Positions 9,664 to 18,960 of a DNA stretch of 30,124 nucleotides are shown piece by piece. How positions within the stretch are numbered: the first letter of the stretch is position 1; each line of letters begins with the position of its first letter. The DNA is from Gracilaria vermiculophylla (taxonomy: Eukaryota > Rhodophyta > Florideophyceae > Gracilariales > Gracilariaceae): positions 463,125 through 493,248 of the forward strand of contig JAHNZQ020003146.1 in the NCBI GenBank assembly GCA_019155205.2, written 5' to 3'. The translations under genes and the position numbers were made by a program. Under the pieces are notes generated by a model, which did not search any database, was not told where the DNA came from, and saw only the letters and a list, made by a program, of their open reading frames with translations.

Positions 9664-11012
9664 TGACTCGTGCCTAACGAGAAACACACGCATGCACATG
9701 GGGTGTTAGGCGCATGGCTCTTGTCGTCCGCTTTCGGCGCGTTGCGGCGTTGCTGTGCAGGCGTCAGTGCTACATCCAGTGCTCGACACCGAAGGGCGTA
9801 AAAACCATTCTTCGGAAGGCATAAGTGAGTCGTATTGTTTGGTGTGTATCGTCATAACCGCCGCAGCTGTTGCGACAACGTTGCACTTACCTACTGGTGT
9901 CTTCAGGTTTTAGAATCTGTTTGTAAAGTACATAGACAAGCTTGGGGGTCAGATCGAGCACACGCTACGATCACACGCACGAGAGAAAGGCAATGCAACG
10001 GGTCGGACAAGGCTGAAACGTTCCAAAGTTCGACAGCGGACCGTAGTAGGTTCCTTAGGATTCTATGGTTGAAAGACAATCAATCTTCATTCCCGTCACA
10101 TTGCAGATCCAGTCGTGCGATAACATACCTTACGCACTGCTTCACAGAAACCGAAACCATGGCGGAAACATGCGATCTTTCATTCCAGCCATGTTGCGAA
10201 CCAGTGAACGGGATCCGCATCACCCCGCTGGGACAACTTGCCCTTACCAGGCGGAGGCAAGAGTGTAAGGAAACACGCACACCGCAAAAGGGATGGGCCT
10301 TGCGAGCGACCTCCGAATGCACAACATGATGTGAAGCATCGGGCAGCTCTTTGAGAACAACAGCCAAGCTGTTAGACGAAAGAACGCCATGTGGGCGCGT
10401 TGTTTCCGGCAAGATAACTGCCGATCGCAAGCAATTGGCGCGTCGCGACTAGCGCACGCAGCGCAGATGCGTCCCGACGCACTCACCCGCCGCCGCCATT
10501 GCACACCGTTCGCTTGCGGAAGCAAGCACGCCGTTTGTTGACAAACATGCGAGGTGGCTTGGGGCGCGTGACGCAGCTGCGGATCGACGGCACAGAGATG
10601 GCTTAAGTGGACATCGCCGCAACCCTCTTTTCTGCGCCTCGCCGACGACGGGTGATGGGACGGGAGGGCGCCGTTTGCGGCAGCGCGCCGGCGGTTGAGC
10701 CGCGCTGTTTGGTTGGCTGCCTCCGACCAACAGCTGTGGCGAGGCGGGCGCACGACGGGCTGCTGACACCATTTATTCGCCACGTTTTTCATGCGTGCCA
10801 GCAGTCTTACCAAAGGCCGCCGACCGAGGCGTACCACTCCTCCGTCTCCATCGCCCCGACTCGCCGTGCGGATTACTTGCCGACATAGTCCAACTTCGCC
10901 CCTGCCTTCGTCCTCCCGGGCGGCGATCGACGCGCTGCTTCCCGCTTCTTGTGCACTTCCATCCCTAACACGTTTCGCGCAAGGTTGTTCAAGGCTTGTC
11001 AACCGCAACACC
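9664..11012. other. Intergenic stretch between SOUL gene and kinase fusion
   Basis: About 1.35 kb with no conserved coding sequence on either strand. It must hold the 3' end of the SOUL gene and the promoter of the NDK-AK gene. Open frames here (for example 9835-10329 plus, and several on the minus strand) have no domain content and overlap each other. Reading upstream of the kinase fusion stays open to an ATG at 10791, discussed under that gene. No tRNA or other RNA gene was recognised. Confidence 0.5.
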
Positions 11013-12158
11013 ATGACTGTCGAGGTCGAGGCTACGCTTGCCCTCATAAAGCCGGACGCCTACGGCAAGGCTGATGAAATCATCGCTGACATCAAGCAAA
11101 GTGGCTTTGTCATTGCTGAGAGAAAGACCGTCAACCTCACCAAGGAGCGCGCCGGTCAGTTCTACGAGGAGCACAAGGACCGTCCTTTCTACGACGATCT
11201 CACGGACTTTATGTCCTCCGGCCCATGCGTTGCGCTCATTCTCCGCAAGGATGACGCCATCAAGTCGTGGAGGGAGCATATGGGACCCACAAACTCTGAA
11301 AAGGCCCGCAAGGAGGCGCCCCACTCCCTCCGCGCCAAGTTTGGCACGGATGGTAGTAAGAACGCCACGCACGGCTCCGACTCCCCTCAAAGCGCTTCAC
11401 GCGAGATTTCGTTTTTCTTCCCCACGTTCCAATCCGCCTCCCAGTTCAACGGCCAGGACGCCAAGGAGTACCTCACCAAGACTGTCACCCCGGTTCTCAC
11501 GACGGCCCTGACGGAAATGTGCCGTCTCACCCCGCCGAATGCCGTCGAGTGGCTTGGCAATTACCTGCTCAAGTCCGCTGGCGTCGCGCCCATGCCCGCC
11601 AAGCCGCCAGCGAGGAAGATATACTTTGTGCTCGGCGGCCCGGGCTCTGGAAAGGGCACGCAGTGCGCCAGGCTTGTAGAGAAGCTTGGATTTGACCACT
11701 TTTCTGCGGGCGACTTGCTGCGCAATGAGGTAGCCAGCGGTTCTGAGCAAGGGAAAATGATCGGCGATATGATCAAGGAAGGCCAGATTGTACCGGGCGC
11801 AATCACCATCGCTTTGCTCAAGACCGCCATTGAGGGCAGCACTGCACCGGGCATCTTGATCGATGGATTTCCGCGCCAATTGGATCAAGCTGGTGCGTTT
11901 GAAAAAGACATTTCTGACTTTGAGTTTGTGATTTTCTTCGATTGCCCGGAGAAGGAAATGGAAAGACGGTTATTGGAAAGAGGAAAGACGAGCGGTCGCA
12001 CCGATGACAACACCGACGCCATTCACAAGAGGTTTAATACATTTGTGAACACGTCAATGCCGGTCATTGAGTACTATGAGGCAAAGGGAAAAGTTCATCG
12101 CATTGATGCTACGCAGAGCATTGAAACAATCACGGGTCTTGTGTCCAAGCTCTTTTGA
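11013..12158 (+). CDS. Nucleoside diphosphate kinase-Dpy30-adenylate kinase fusion
   Basis: The 381-residue protein joins three modules. Residues 7-140 are a nucleoside diphosphate kinase, with ALIKPDAYG and the active-site motif NATHGSDS (catalytic His120). Residues about 149-188 are a Dpy-30 motif (KEYLTKTVTPVLTTAL, then TPPNAVEWLGNYLLK), a helical dimerisation/docking element. Residues 203-381 are an AK1/UMP-CMP-type adenylate kinase with P-loop GGPGSGKGT (208-216), SAGDLLRNE, DGFPRQLDQAG and a short lid around ERGKTSGRTDD. Both kinases look catalytically complete, so the protein could couple NMP to NDP to NTP phosphorylation at a docking site. ATG 11013 sits in a favourable CACCATG context just before the first domain. 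An in-frame ATG at 10791 would add 74 Arg/Ser/Pro-rich residues resembling a targeting sequence and cannot be excluded. NDK+Dpy-30 resembles NME5, and AK+Dpy-30 resembles AK7. Confidence 0.93.
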   Translation: MTVEVEATLALIKPDAYGKADEIIADIKQSGFVIAERKTVNLTKERAGQFYEEHKDRPFYDDLTDFMSSGPCVALILRKDDAIKSWREHMGPTNSEKARKEAPHSLRAKFGTDGSKNATHGSDSPQSASREISFFFPTFQSASQFNGQDAKEYLTKTVTPVLTTALTEMCRLTPPNAVEWLGNYLLKSAGVAPMPAKPPARKIYFVLGGPGSGKGTQCARLVEKLGFDHFSAGDLLRNEVASGSEQGKMIGDMIKEGQIVPGAITIALLKTAIEGSTAPGILIDGFPRQLDQAGAFEKDISDFEFVIFFDCPEKEMERRLLERGKTSGRTDDNTDAIHKRFNTFVNTSMPVIEYYEAKGKVHRIDATQSIETITGLVSKLF

Positions 12159-12400
12159 GCTGTACGAGGGGATGAGGTTGGCAACACCATATTCTTTTCT
12201 ATTAATATGGAGTGCCTGTGTTTCAGCACGGGAGAACAGGAATGTCTCTTTACCCTCATTCTTTTCGAGAGAAACTAATTTTATGTCCAAGTGGTTGATG
12301 AAGGATCATCGAGGACTCTTCGTTTTTAACAAATACATTAATTGTGGTCAGTGCCACAGTAGCTAAGAGTGGCGGTATCATATAAAGAAACGTGAAAAAG

Positions 12401-13447
12401 TCACCTGGTTGGTTTTTGATCGTTTATCGCCTTTTCTAGGTCGCGGTCGGCTTTGATCTCGTTGATAAACTGTTTGGCGGTGTCCTCTGCAGCGAGATGG
12501 GTGAACTTGCTTCTTCCGGCGCGACCCAGTTGGCCGTGTCTTACTTGCAACGGTTTTGGTAGCAGTGTTCTGTCGTAGTTCTCCCCTTCAGTTGGTTGAC
12601 TGTAGTCCCTGTTGTAAATGTCCTCAACAAAGCGACCGTTTTCATCCTTTTCCATGAAAAACGGACCCAGCTTGTAAGACCTCTGCAGGAAGGAGTTGTT
12701 TGCGCGCGCTTCGCCAACGACGGGCTGTTGAGATGGTGAATGTGTTTGTTGCTCGTCGTGTTGCCTGCGTTCCGCGGTTGTGCTTGTGCGATTTTGCCAC
12801 GCTATCTGCTCCTCGCGATCGCGTTTGATTCTCCTCAACTCGCGAACTCTCCACAGGGCAAACTCGACATCGCGCTCATGCTCGTAGTCGGTGTCGTCCG
12901 GGAGCTGCAGCTGCTTGGACGGGTCGTCGACCTGGCGGTCCTCCTCGTTGAGCATCTCGGTGACGAGCTGACGAGCGTGGTCGCGCTTGCGACGAAAACG
13001 GTTCTCCTCGCTTTCGGCGCGCAGCTGCTGCTGTTGCTGCGCCTCCGCGGCAGAAGGCCTGACAAACTGCGGTCGGAACGACGGCGACAGAGGCTCATGC
13101 TCGTCCCCCTGCCGCCCATCTGAGCCCCCCGACGCGGAGTCGGACTCGCAGTCGGAGCTGGACTCCGACTCGGGCGGCGACTCGGGCTGCGGCGCCGGCG
13201 GCGCGCCAGGGCTGTCTGCGCGGCGGCGCGCGGCGACGGGGTGGAAGTCGGGCGCGGCGGCGCGCGGCGGCTGCGCGGGCGCAGACTGCGAGACGACGCG
13301 CGCCACAATCCTGCGGCGGCGCGGCGCGGCGCCGCGCGCGGCGGCGGCGGCGGCGGCGCGCGGCGGGTCGGCGCCGCCGTCGGAGTCGGAGCGCTCGCCG
13401 CGCTGCGGCGCGCGCCCGGCGAAGTAGCGCGGCGCCGTCGCGCTCAT
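12401..13447 (-). CDS. MFAP1: MFAP1 homologue, spliceosomal B-complex protein
   Basis: The 348-residue product matches microfibrillar-associated protein 1, a nuclear component of the spliceosomal B complex despite its name. Diagnostic parts are the N-terminal RYFAGRAP block (7-14, animal RYVSGKRP) followed by an acidic Ser/Asp stretch, VRELRRIKRDREEQ (201-214, animal VRELKRIKRDRED), and the C-terminal signature YKLGPFFMEKDE...YNRDYSQPT...TLLPKPLQVRHGQLGRAGRSKFTHL (about 258-318). There is a small insertion between FFMEKDE and YNRD. Residues 85-112 and the Q5 tract are low complexity. ATG 13447 was chosen because its context matches the family N-terminus; the frame stays open upstream, but that is GC-rich read-through. 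It ends 242 bp from the convergent kinase fusion and is divergent from the ClpS-like gene. A splicing factor fits a genome with few but not zero introns. Confidence 0.92.
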   Translation of the reverse strand: MSATAPRYFAGRAPQRGERSDSDGGADPPRAAAAAAARGAAPRRRRIVARVVSQSAPAQPPRAAAPDFHPVAARRRADSPGAPPAPQPESPPESESSSDCESDSASGGSDGRQGDEHEPLSPSFRPQFVRPSAAEAQQQQQLRAESEENRFRRKRDHARQLVTEMLNEEDRQVDDPSKQLQLPDDTDYEHERDVEFALWRVRELRRIKRDREEQIAWQNRTSTTAERRQHDEQQTHSPSQQPVVGEARANNSFLQRSYKLGPFFMEKDENGRFVEDIYNRDYSQPTEGENYDRTLLPKPLQVRHGQLGRAGRSKFTHLAAEDTAKQFINEIKADRDLEKAINDQKPTR

Positions 13448-13722
13448 GAGCGGCGGCTGGGCGCGCGCGGCGGCGGCGCCGGCGCCGCCAGCGCGGTGCA
13501 CGCGCGGGCGCGCGGCGGCCTTTGAGCGGGTGCGCGCGCGCGTGGCGCGCACGCGCGCGCGCGCGCCGCACAGTGCGCGCGCGCGCGACAGCTCGCGCGC
13601 GAGATGCGCAGCGCGCCGCGTCGCCCCGACGCCCCGCCAGCGCGCGCGCGCCGTCATCTCCGCCGCCGCGCCGCCGCCGACGCCGCCGCTGCCGCCGACG
13701 CCGCCGCTGCCGCCGCCGACGC

Positions 13723-13753
<31 letters not shown>

Positions 13754-13779
13754 CCGCGCCGCGCGCCCCCTCCCCCGCC
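13448..13779. promoter_or_regulatory. Shared divergent promoter region of MFAP1 and the ClpS-like gene, CG-alternating
   Basis: 332 bp separate the two divergent start codons. The sequence is nearly all G and C. At 13531-13588 it contains long alternating CG/TG runs (TGCGCGCGCGCGTG, ACGCGCGCGCGCGCGCGC, GTGCGCGCGCGCGCG), the kind of sequence that can adopt Z-DNA. From about 13670 to 13755 it contains CCG/GCC triplet tracts. No TATA-like box is visible. Confidence 0.5.
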
Positions 13780-14304
13780 ATGGCGCACGCCACGCCGCTG
13801 TTCGTCGCCCCTCTGCCGCTGCTCCGCGGCCGGCGCGCGGCGCCGCGCGCGTCGCCGCCGCCGCCGCCGCCGCTGCCACCACTAATGCGCCGCCGCGGCG
13901 CGCGGCTGGCGCGCATGCAGCTCGGCGCGCCGTCCACGCAAATCGGCCGCCCCAAGACGCAGATCAAGAAGGACGTCGGGCGCGTGACTGCGCAGCCCTC
14001 GCAGCCGGAGGCCGACACCGAGCGGGGCTCGGCCAAGGCGCGGCCGCGCCGCAAGACGCTGGCCGATCAGGTGCCCATGTACAAGGTGATTCTGCTCGGC
14101 GACGAGGAGTACGTTGAGGCGCACGTCGTGACGCAGCTGCAGAAGACCGTGCAGCTGGAGAAAAAGGAGGCCACGCGCATTTTCTGGGAGGCGCAGGGTT
14201 CTGGCAGCAGCATTGTGTGCGTCGTCTGCGAGGAGCACGCCGAGTTCTACGCGCAGCAACTCAAGCGGCAGGAGATTTTTGTCATCATAGAGAAGGACGA
14301 GTAG
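13780..14304 (+). CDS. Plastid ClpS-like N-degron adaptor homologue with altered pocket
   Basis: The 174-residue product begins MAHATPLFVAPLPLLRGRR, a transit-peptide-like region (Phe8) with a Pro tract at 26-34. Residues 99-174 form a ClpS domain (MYKVILLGDEEYVEAHVV, KKEATRIFWEAQGSG, IVCVVCEEHAEFYAQQL). ClpS delivers substrates with bulky N-terminal residues to the Clp protease; in plants it works in the plastid stroma. Compared with E. coli ClpS (ILVNDDYTPMEFV...EVH or AVH), Asn34 is Gly107, the gatekeeper Met is Glu113, and the amino-group-binding His66 is Gln139. The family fold is clear, but classical N-degron binding is doubtful. ATG 13780 lies in a GCCATGG context and gives the Phe-containing N-terminus. 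Very GC-rich at the 5' end. Confidence 0.82.
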   Translation: MAHATPLFVAPLPLLRGRRAAPRASPPPPPPLPPLMRRRGARLARMQLGAPSTQIGRPKTQIKKDVGRVTAQPSQPEADTERGSAKARPRRKTLADQVPMYKVILLGDEEYVEAHVVTQLQKTVQLEKKEATRIFWEAQGSGSSIVCVVCEEHAEFYAQQLKRQEIFVIIEKDE

Positions 14305-15780
14305 CAGCGTGCTTGTCGCTTGTTTTTCGCTGTTTGCGGTGTCCATAGCGCTTGTTCTCTCGCCGTCAATCACCCAACTTATGTGTTGTAAACGCTGCTT
14401 GACGGCCTCAACATACCGTTCAACCGCGGGTCGCATGCGTCAGAGAAGGTTTGCAACTTACTTGACGCGCTTTGGCGTCACCACACCAACCTGCCCTCCG
14501 ATTTTGTTGCTGCTGCCAGCCGCTATTCACCGTGTGTCGTCGTGTCGTCGCTCCACGACGCAGGCCGCCTTTGACGCGCCATTCGCAGAGCCTCAGATGT
14601 TGAGGTGCACTGCGACCACCACCCCCCCTCCGTCCAATGCACGCTTCGTAGCCAGCGTCATAAAAAACGTTTCAGGGTATTTACAGAGTCCTTTCTTGCA
14701 CCTGACTTGTCTACGAGTCTGCATGTCTTCTTTTCTGCGTTTCTACTATACTATTGGCAAGGAAAACAGCTTGTAAACCTGATGGCAGTCCATGACTTTG
14801 GAAATTTTTGCACGGTTATCAGGCCTCCGGGGTGGGAGCATGAGACACGTATATTCGTACGCTAACGAGAAAGCGTCCTTGTACCACAGTGACCGTCCTG
14901 GAGCACCACCGTAGCAACTCGCAAGGCTCCTGTACAATGGAAGAAAAGGCAACACTGCTGGTGAGCCGTTCTTGCGACGAAAGGCATCATCACAGTGGGC
15001 TGGTTTCGGCGTCTAGCTGCCGCCCTTTCGCAACAAGTCCGTCTTGTTCTCGGAGTGTTCGGAAAAGCAACACACGATATGCACCAGTAAGTCAAAGTCT
15101 TTGCTGCTTGTTTCTTCTAAGATGTTGGGGCGCGTGGGTTACGTTACTTGTTGTTTGCCGTTCATGGGGGTTCAACAAGTCCAAAACGCTTTCGGACAGT
15201 GTTTGATCATCATCTTATTCGCTGCCCCAAGGATGAGCGGAAGCAGTCGGCGGTACCACTTTTGAAAGAAGCACAAAATGTAGTTGCGTTGATGCTATTT
15301 TGACGGGAGTGGTCGTACAAAGCTGAAAACTCACCAGATATGGGTTGGTATTTCAGTTCTTGCGCGCGACTGACACATAATGAGGGCTATAATCTCTGCG
15401 CACGAGAAGCATACAAGATTCATGGTTTGGTTTCTGCATCAACAGCTCATCCAATTGAACGCCATGCGCCCGGGCCCGCAATAATGTTGATGTCCATGAC
15501 CGTATGTTTCTCTGCACAGAAAACATTCACCCCCTCTAGAAAGGATTTGTGTTCGTAGACAGCGTTTTTCGCCGCTCATGTCTGTGGGTCTTTCTGTCAA
15601 TAGCAGTCCAGCTTCTATAAAAAAAAATGCATCGGCAGCGCTTTCACCTTCATAATTGAATAGCACTAAAAGACTTGGATCCTTTCAAAAATTTTCAACA
15701 ACTTTCGACAGAGGCGAAGACCTTACCTGATCTTTCCGATTGGTGGTCTGCTTGTAATGTACGCGCAACATGGGACAGCT
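14305..15780. other. 1.5-kb intergenic stretch between two 3' ends
   Basis: The ClpS-like gene ends at 14304 and the minus-strand beta-mannosidase at 15781, so this region lies between two gene ends. It has no conserved coding sequence on either strand; open frames such as 14309-14776 and 14889-15206 (both plus) show no domain or codon pattern resembling the neighbours. It is unusually long for a region flanked by two gene ends in such compact DNA. I see no tRNA or snRNA. A run of nine A's at 15619-15627 could lie in the mannosidase 3' UTR (a T run on its strand). Confidence 0.5.
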
Positions 15781-18700
15781 TCACGTCATGTAGGAGTCCA
15801 ACAGACTGCGAACCTTCAAGTTTGGAAACACCAGAGCATCGCAAGTCTCCAGGTACACCGTGAGTTCAACCCGTTTGCGCTCGCCAGGAAACAAGTCGAA
15901 ATAGTTGTCCGACAACCTATATCCTACTGGAGTCTTATACCGCGTTTCGTGGTGCTTGTCGTCACCGTTGTCGACCCCAGCACTGGGATGATTCAGTTCG
16001 ACCTGCACAAAGGGGGCAAACGTGGGGCAATGAATGTGCAAAACGGCCTTGCTCTTCCCCCCGTGCACATGAAGAGCTTCATGGGCCACTGTGAGTTTGG
16101 CGGGAGCCAATTCGCAAAGGCGCGGCGAACAAAGCCACACAGTTGACGACGATTCATACTGACGGCACTTGCTCTTTGCCACGAGGCGCAGCACGTAGTT
16201 GCGAGGGTCACTTTGCACTTGTTGGCGCACATCTACGGTGGCCAGTTTGCGAGAGGTGTCCTGCTTGAGCGAGTGCTCTTCTTTGACAGTTTTTGTGGTT
16301 TCATTGGCGCGGACATCGAATAAACTCCAACACAGATGCAACGCTACTTGAGCGTCCACACCATCAAACGTGCCGTACACGGAGAACAGGCCAGTGTCGC
16401 TCGTGAAAGATATCAAGTTACATATGCCCACGGTTTCCTCACCATGGTGCACGGCGCTGATGAGCAACGGGGCGAAAAACTTGGCGGCGCCGTAGTGGAG
16501 CGCTTTCCAGTTGCCGCCATACTCCAAACTGCTCCACGAAAAACAGGGCCAGCAGTCGTTCAGCTGCCAGTACAGAGCCCCGGCGCAGTAGGGCCAGCTT
16601 CTTCGAAAATGCTCGACGCCGGTTCGCATGCAGATCATCTGGTTTAGCTGCGACTGGTAGCTCAGCGACCAGTAGTTGTAGGGCGCGCGGAACAGGCGCT
16701 GGCAGTATTCCATGATGATAAAGTTTCCGCTGGCGTTCTTCTGGTGCGCCTCCATCGTGGGCCCAAACGGGTTCAGCGCACCGGGGGCGTCGCCCACACA
16801 GGCGACGGCGCCCTGCTCGGAGAGGTACGACTGCATTCCGAACTCGCTGCAAAAGCGCGAGCTGTGCGAAAGGTACGACGAGAGTGGCTTGCGTGCGTGC
16901 CACACGTCCCAGAAGTGAGTGTCGCCCGCACGCGGGTTGTTGAAGCCGTGCTCGTAGCCGAAGGGGTTGTGCGGGCTCGACGGCCAGTAGGGCGTTTGGC
17001 CGGCATCGCGCTGCACCACTGCGGGCAGAATGTGGTAGAACAGGGTGTCGTACGCGCGCTTGGTGTGCTCGGTAGCCAGGATGTCGTGCGGCACCTGCTC
17101 CAGTTCGTTGTTGCCGCACCACAGGGCCATGCACGCGTGGTTGCGGAGGCGCGACACCTGGTACTGCGCCTCGGCGCGGCAGGAGGCCAGAAAGCGCTCG
17201 TCGCCCGGGTACAGCGAGCACGCAAACATGAAGTCGTGCCACAACAGCAGGCCGCGCTCGTCGCACAGCTCGTAGAACAGGTCCTTTTCGTACAGGCCGC
17301 CGCCCCACACGCGCAGCATGTTCATGTTGGCCGCGCACGCCGCCGATATGGTGCGCTCGTACTGCCGGTCGCTTGCGAGGTGAAAGTGCACGGCGGACGG
17401 AATGTAGTTGGCGCCCTTGGCAAAGAACGCGCGCCCGTTGACAGAAAACGTGAGCGACTGGTGGTGCGCCGGCGAGTCGGGCGCGTCGCGCGCGTCGCGC
17501 GCCTGCGCGGCCAGCATGGGGTTTTGGTCGGGCGCGCCGTGCTCGGGCGCGCCGCCCTCGGGCGCGCCGCGGCGCGCGGAGACGGTGAGCGGCTCGCGCA
17601 GCAGCTGGAGGCGGCGCAAGCCGATGCGGAACGAGCGCGACTCGTGCAGCACAGCTGGCGCAGGCTGGGCAGCAGCGGGCGCGCGGGGCGGGGCGTGGGT
17701 GAAGACGGCGACGTGCACGACGTAGAGGTGCTGCTCGCCCATGCCGTTGGGCCACCACAGGCGCGGCTCGACGACGTCGAAGCGGGCGGCGTAGCGGCAG
17801 GTGCGGGCGCGCGGCAGCGGCAGCTCGGAGAACGGGTTGTACATGAACGGGGGCGCGGCGGCAGCGGGGGGCTGGGCGGCGGTGGGGCGCGCCGGCGCAT
17901 GCGCGGGGCGCTCGGGGGGCGGCTGCGGGTGCAGATGGACGACTTGCACCAGACGAGCTTCGCCACGCAGGGAGGCGAGCACGGAGCGGTCGCCGAGCAG
18001 CAGGCGACGGTACAGCGGCGGCAGCTGGGGCGCGGGCGGCGGGCGGTGCGGACGAGGGCAGAGGCGCGCATGCAGGTGGCGCGGCAGCACGACGGCGCGC
18101 AGCGAAAAGGGGGCGCAGTGGTGGTCGACGAGCAGCTGGGCGGTGATAGAGAGGCGGGCGCGCAGCGACGGCGAGAGGCGGAGACTGACGGCGCACGCGA
18201 GGTCGCACACGAGCGGGGGGCGCAGGCGCAGGACGGCGGCGGAGTGGGCGAGGCCCTGCGACAGCTGGCGCGGGGCCCAGTCCCAGCCGGCCAGGTACTG
18301 CGGGAGGCGGACGGAGGAGACGCCGCCCGTGGGGTCGTTCCACTCGCGGTAGCGGTGGGCGGGGGCGGCTTGCTGCAGCTGGCGGTGGACGGAGGCGAAG
18401 CGGACGCACAGCAGGGCGTGCGCGGGGCTGCGTTGGGTGAGGTCGGGCAGCGGCAGCAGGTGCGGGCGGAAGGCGTTGCGCACGGTGCGCAAGGCGCGGC
18501 CGTTGACGGAGACGTGGGCGGCAAACAGGACGCCGTGCAGGCGCAGCACGAGCGGGGCGGACGGCTGGTGGCGCCAGGCGGCGGGCACGGCCAAAGGCGC
18601 CTCGAAGCGGACGTCGACGCGCTCCAGGGCGTGGAACAGCGGGTGCACGCTGTTGTGGCGCAGGAACGGATGCGGCACGTGGTGCGCCAGCGCGGAGAGC

Positions 18701-18960
18701 ACGGTGGCGGGGAGGCTGACGTTGTGCACGGCGGCGGGGATGGCGAAGCGCGAGAGGGCGTCGGGGTCGGGGTGCGACTGGTGCTCGAGAAACAGCGAGC
18801 ACACTTGGATGGGCAGCACGGCGACGGCGTGCTGCGCGTCGGGCTCGTCCGCGGCGGCGGCGGTGGCGGCGGCGGCGGCGGCGGCGCTACTGATGCAGCC
18901 GCCGCCGCCGCCGCCGCCTCCACCGCCGCTGTCGGGGGGGGGATGGGGGTCGGGGGCCAT
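15781..18960 (-). CDS. Beta-mannosidase, glycoside hydrolase family 2
   Basis: The 1,059-residue product from ATG 18960 hydrolyses terminal beta-linked mannose, for example from N-glycans or mannans. The GH2 catalytic barrel is clear: LTFSVNGRAFFAKGANYIPS, NMNMLRVWGGGLYEKDLFYELCD, LLLWHDFMFACSLYPGD, then ALWCGNNELEQ with the acid/base Glu (codon 17104-17106). The nucleophile Glu is in FCSEFGMQS (codon 16843-16845). GALYWQLNDCWPCFSW and YGGNWKALHY complete the family pattern. The N-terminal sugar-binding-like domain includes EWNDPTGGVSSVRLPQYLAGWDWAP. Ala/Gly/Pro-rich insertions pad several loops, making it longer than animal enzymes (about 880). No signal peptide is visible, so location is uncertain. 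A second in-frame ATG at 19101 lies in a 141-bp duplication of the start region and would add 47 low-complexity residues. Confidence 0.93.
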   Translation of the reverse strand: MAPDPHPPPDSGGGGGGGGGGCISSAAAAAAATAAAADEPDAQHAVAVLPIQVCSLFLEHQSHPDPDALSRFAIPAAVHNVSLPATVLSALAHHVPHPFLRHNSVHPLFHALERVDVRFEAPLAVPAAWRHQPSAPLVLRLHGVLFAAHVSVNGRALRTVRNAFRPHLLPLPDLTQRSPAHALLCVRFASVHRQLQQAAPAHRYREWNDPTGGVSSVRLPQYLAGWDWAPRQLSQGLAHSAAVLRLRPPLVCDLACAVSLRLSPSLRARLSITAQLLVDHHCAPFSLRAVVLPRHLHARLCPRPHRPPPAPQLPPLYRRLLLGDRSVLASLRGEARLVQVVHLHPQPPPERPAHAPARPTAAQPPAAAAPPFMYNPFSELPLPRARTCRYAARFDVVEPRLWWPNGMGEQHLYVVHVAVFTHAPPRAPAAAQPAPAVLHESRSFRIGLRRLQLLREPLTVSARRGAPEGGAPEHGAPDQNPMLAAQARDARDAPDSPAHHQSLTFSVNGRAFFAKGANYIPSAVHFHLASDRQYERTISAACAANMNMLRVWGGGLYEKDLFYELCDERGLLLWHDFMFACSLYPGDERFLASCRAEAQYQVSRLRNHACMALWCGNNELEQVPHDILATEHTKRAYDTLFYHILPAVVQRDAGQTPYWPSSPHNPFGYEHGFNNPRAGDTHFWDVWHARKPLSSYLSHSSRFCSEFGMQSYLSEQGAVACVGDAPGALNPFGPTMEAHQKNASGNFIIMEYCQRLFRAPYNYWSLSYQSQLNQMICMRTGVEHFRRSWPYCAGALYWQLNDCWPCFSWSSLEYGGNWKALHYGAAKFFAPLLISAVHHGEETVGICNLISFTSDTGLFSVYGTFDGVDAQVALHLCWSLFDVRANETTKTVKEEHSLKQDTSRKLATVDVRQQVQSDPRNYVLRLVAKSKCRQYESSSTVWLCSPRLCELAPAKLTVAHEALHVHGGKSKAVLHIHCPTFAPFVQVELNHPSAGVDNGDDKHHETRYKTPVGYRLSDNYFDLFPGERKRVELTVYLETCDALVFPNLKVRSLLDSYMT

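Noticed and set aside
8110..9699. Long minus-strand open frame opposite the SOUL gene (529 codons)
   Set aside because: Antisense shadow of a very GC-rich gene; low-complexity Arg/Ala/Gly composition and no domain.
13448..13882. N-terminal extension of MFAP1 upstream of 13447
   Set aside because: Would run through the divergent promoter into the ClpS-like gene, begins without an ATG, and the family N-terminal block starts right after the ATG at 13447.
14309..15206. Plus-strand frames in the 14.3-15.8 kb gap
   Set aside because: No domain, codon use unlike the neighbours, mutually overlapping.
16439..18802. Second minus-strand frame within beta-mannosidase (787 codons)
   Set aside because: Shifted shadow of the real gene; Arg/Pro/Ala composition, no catalytic motifs.
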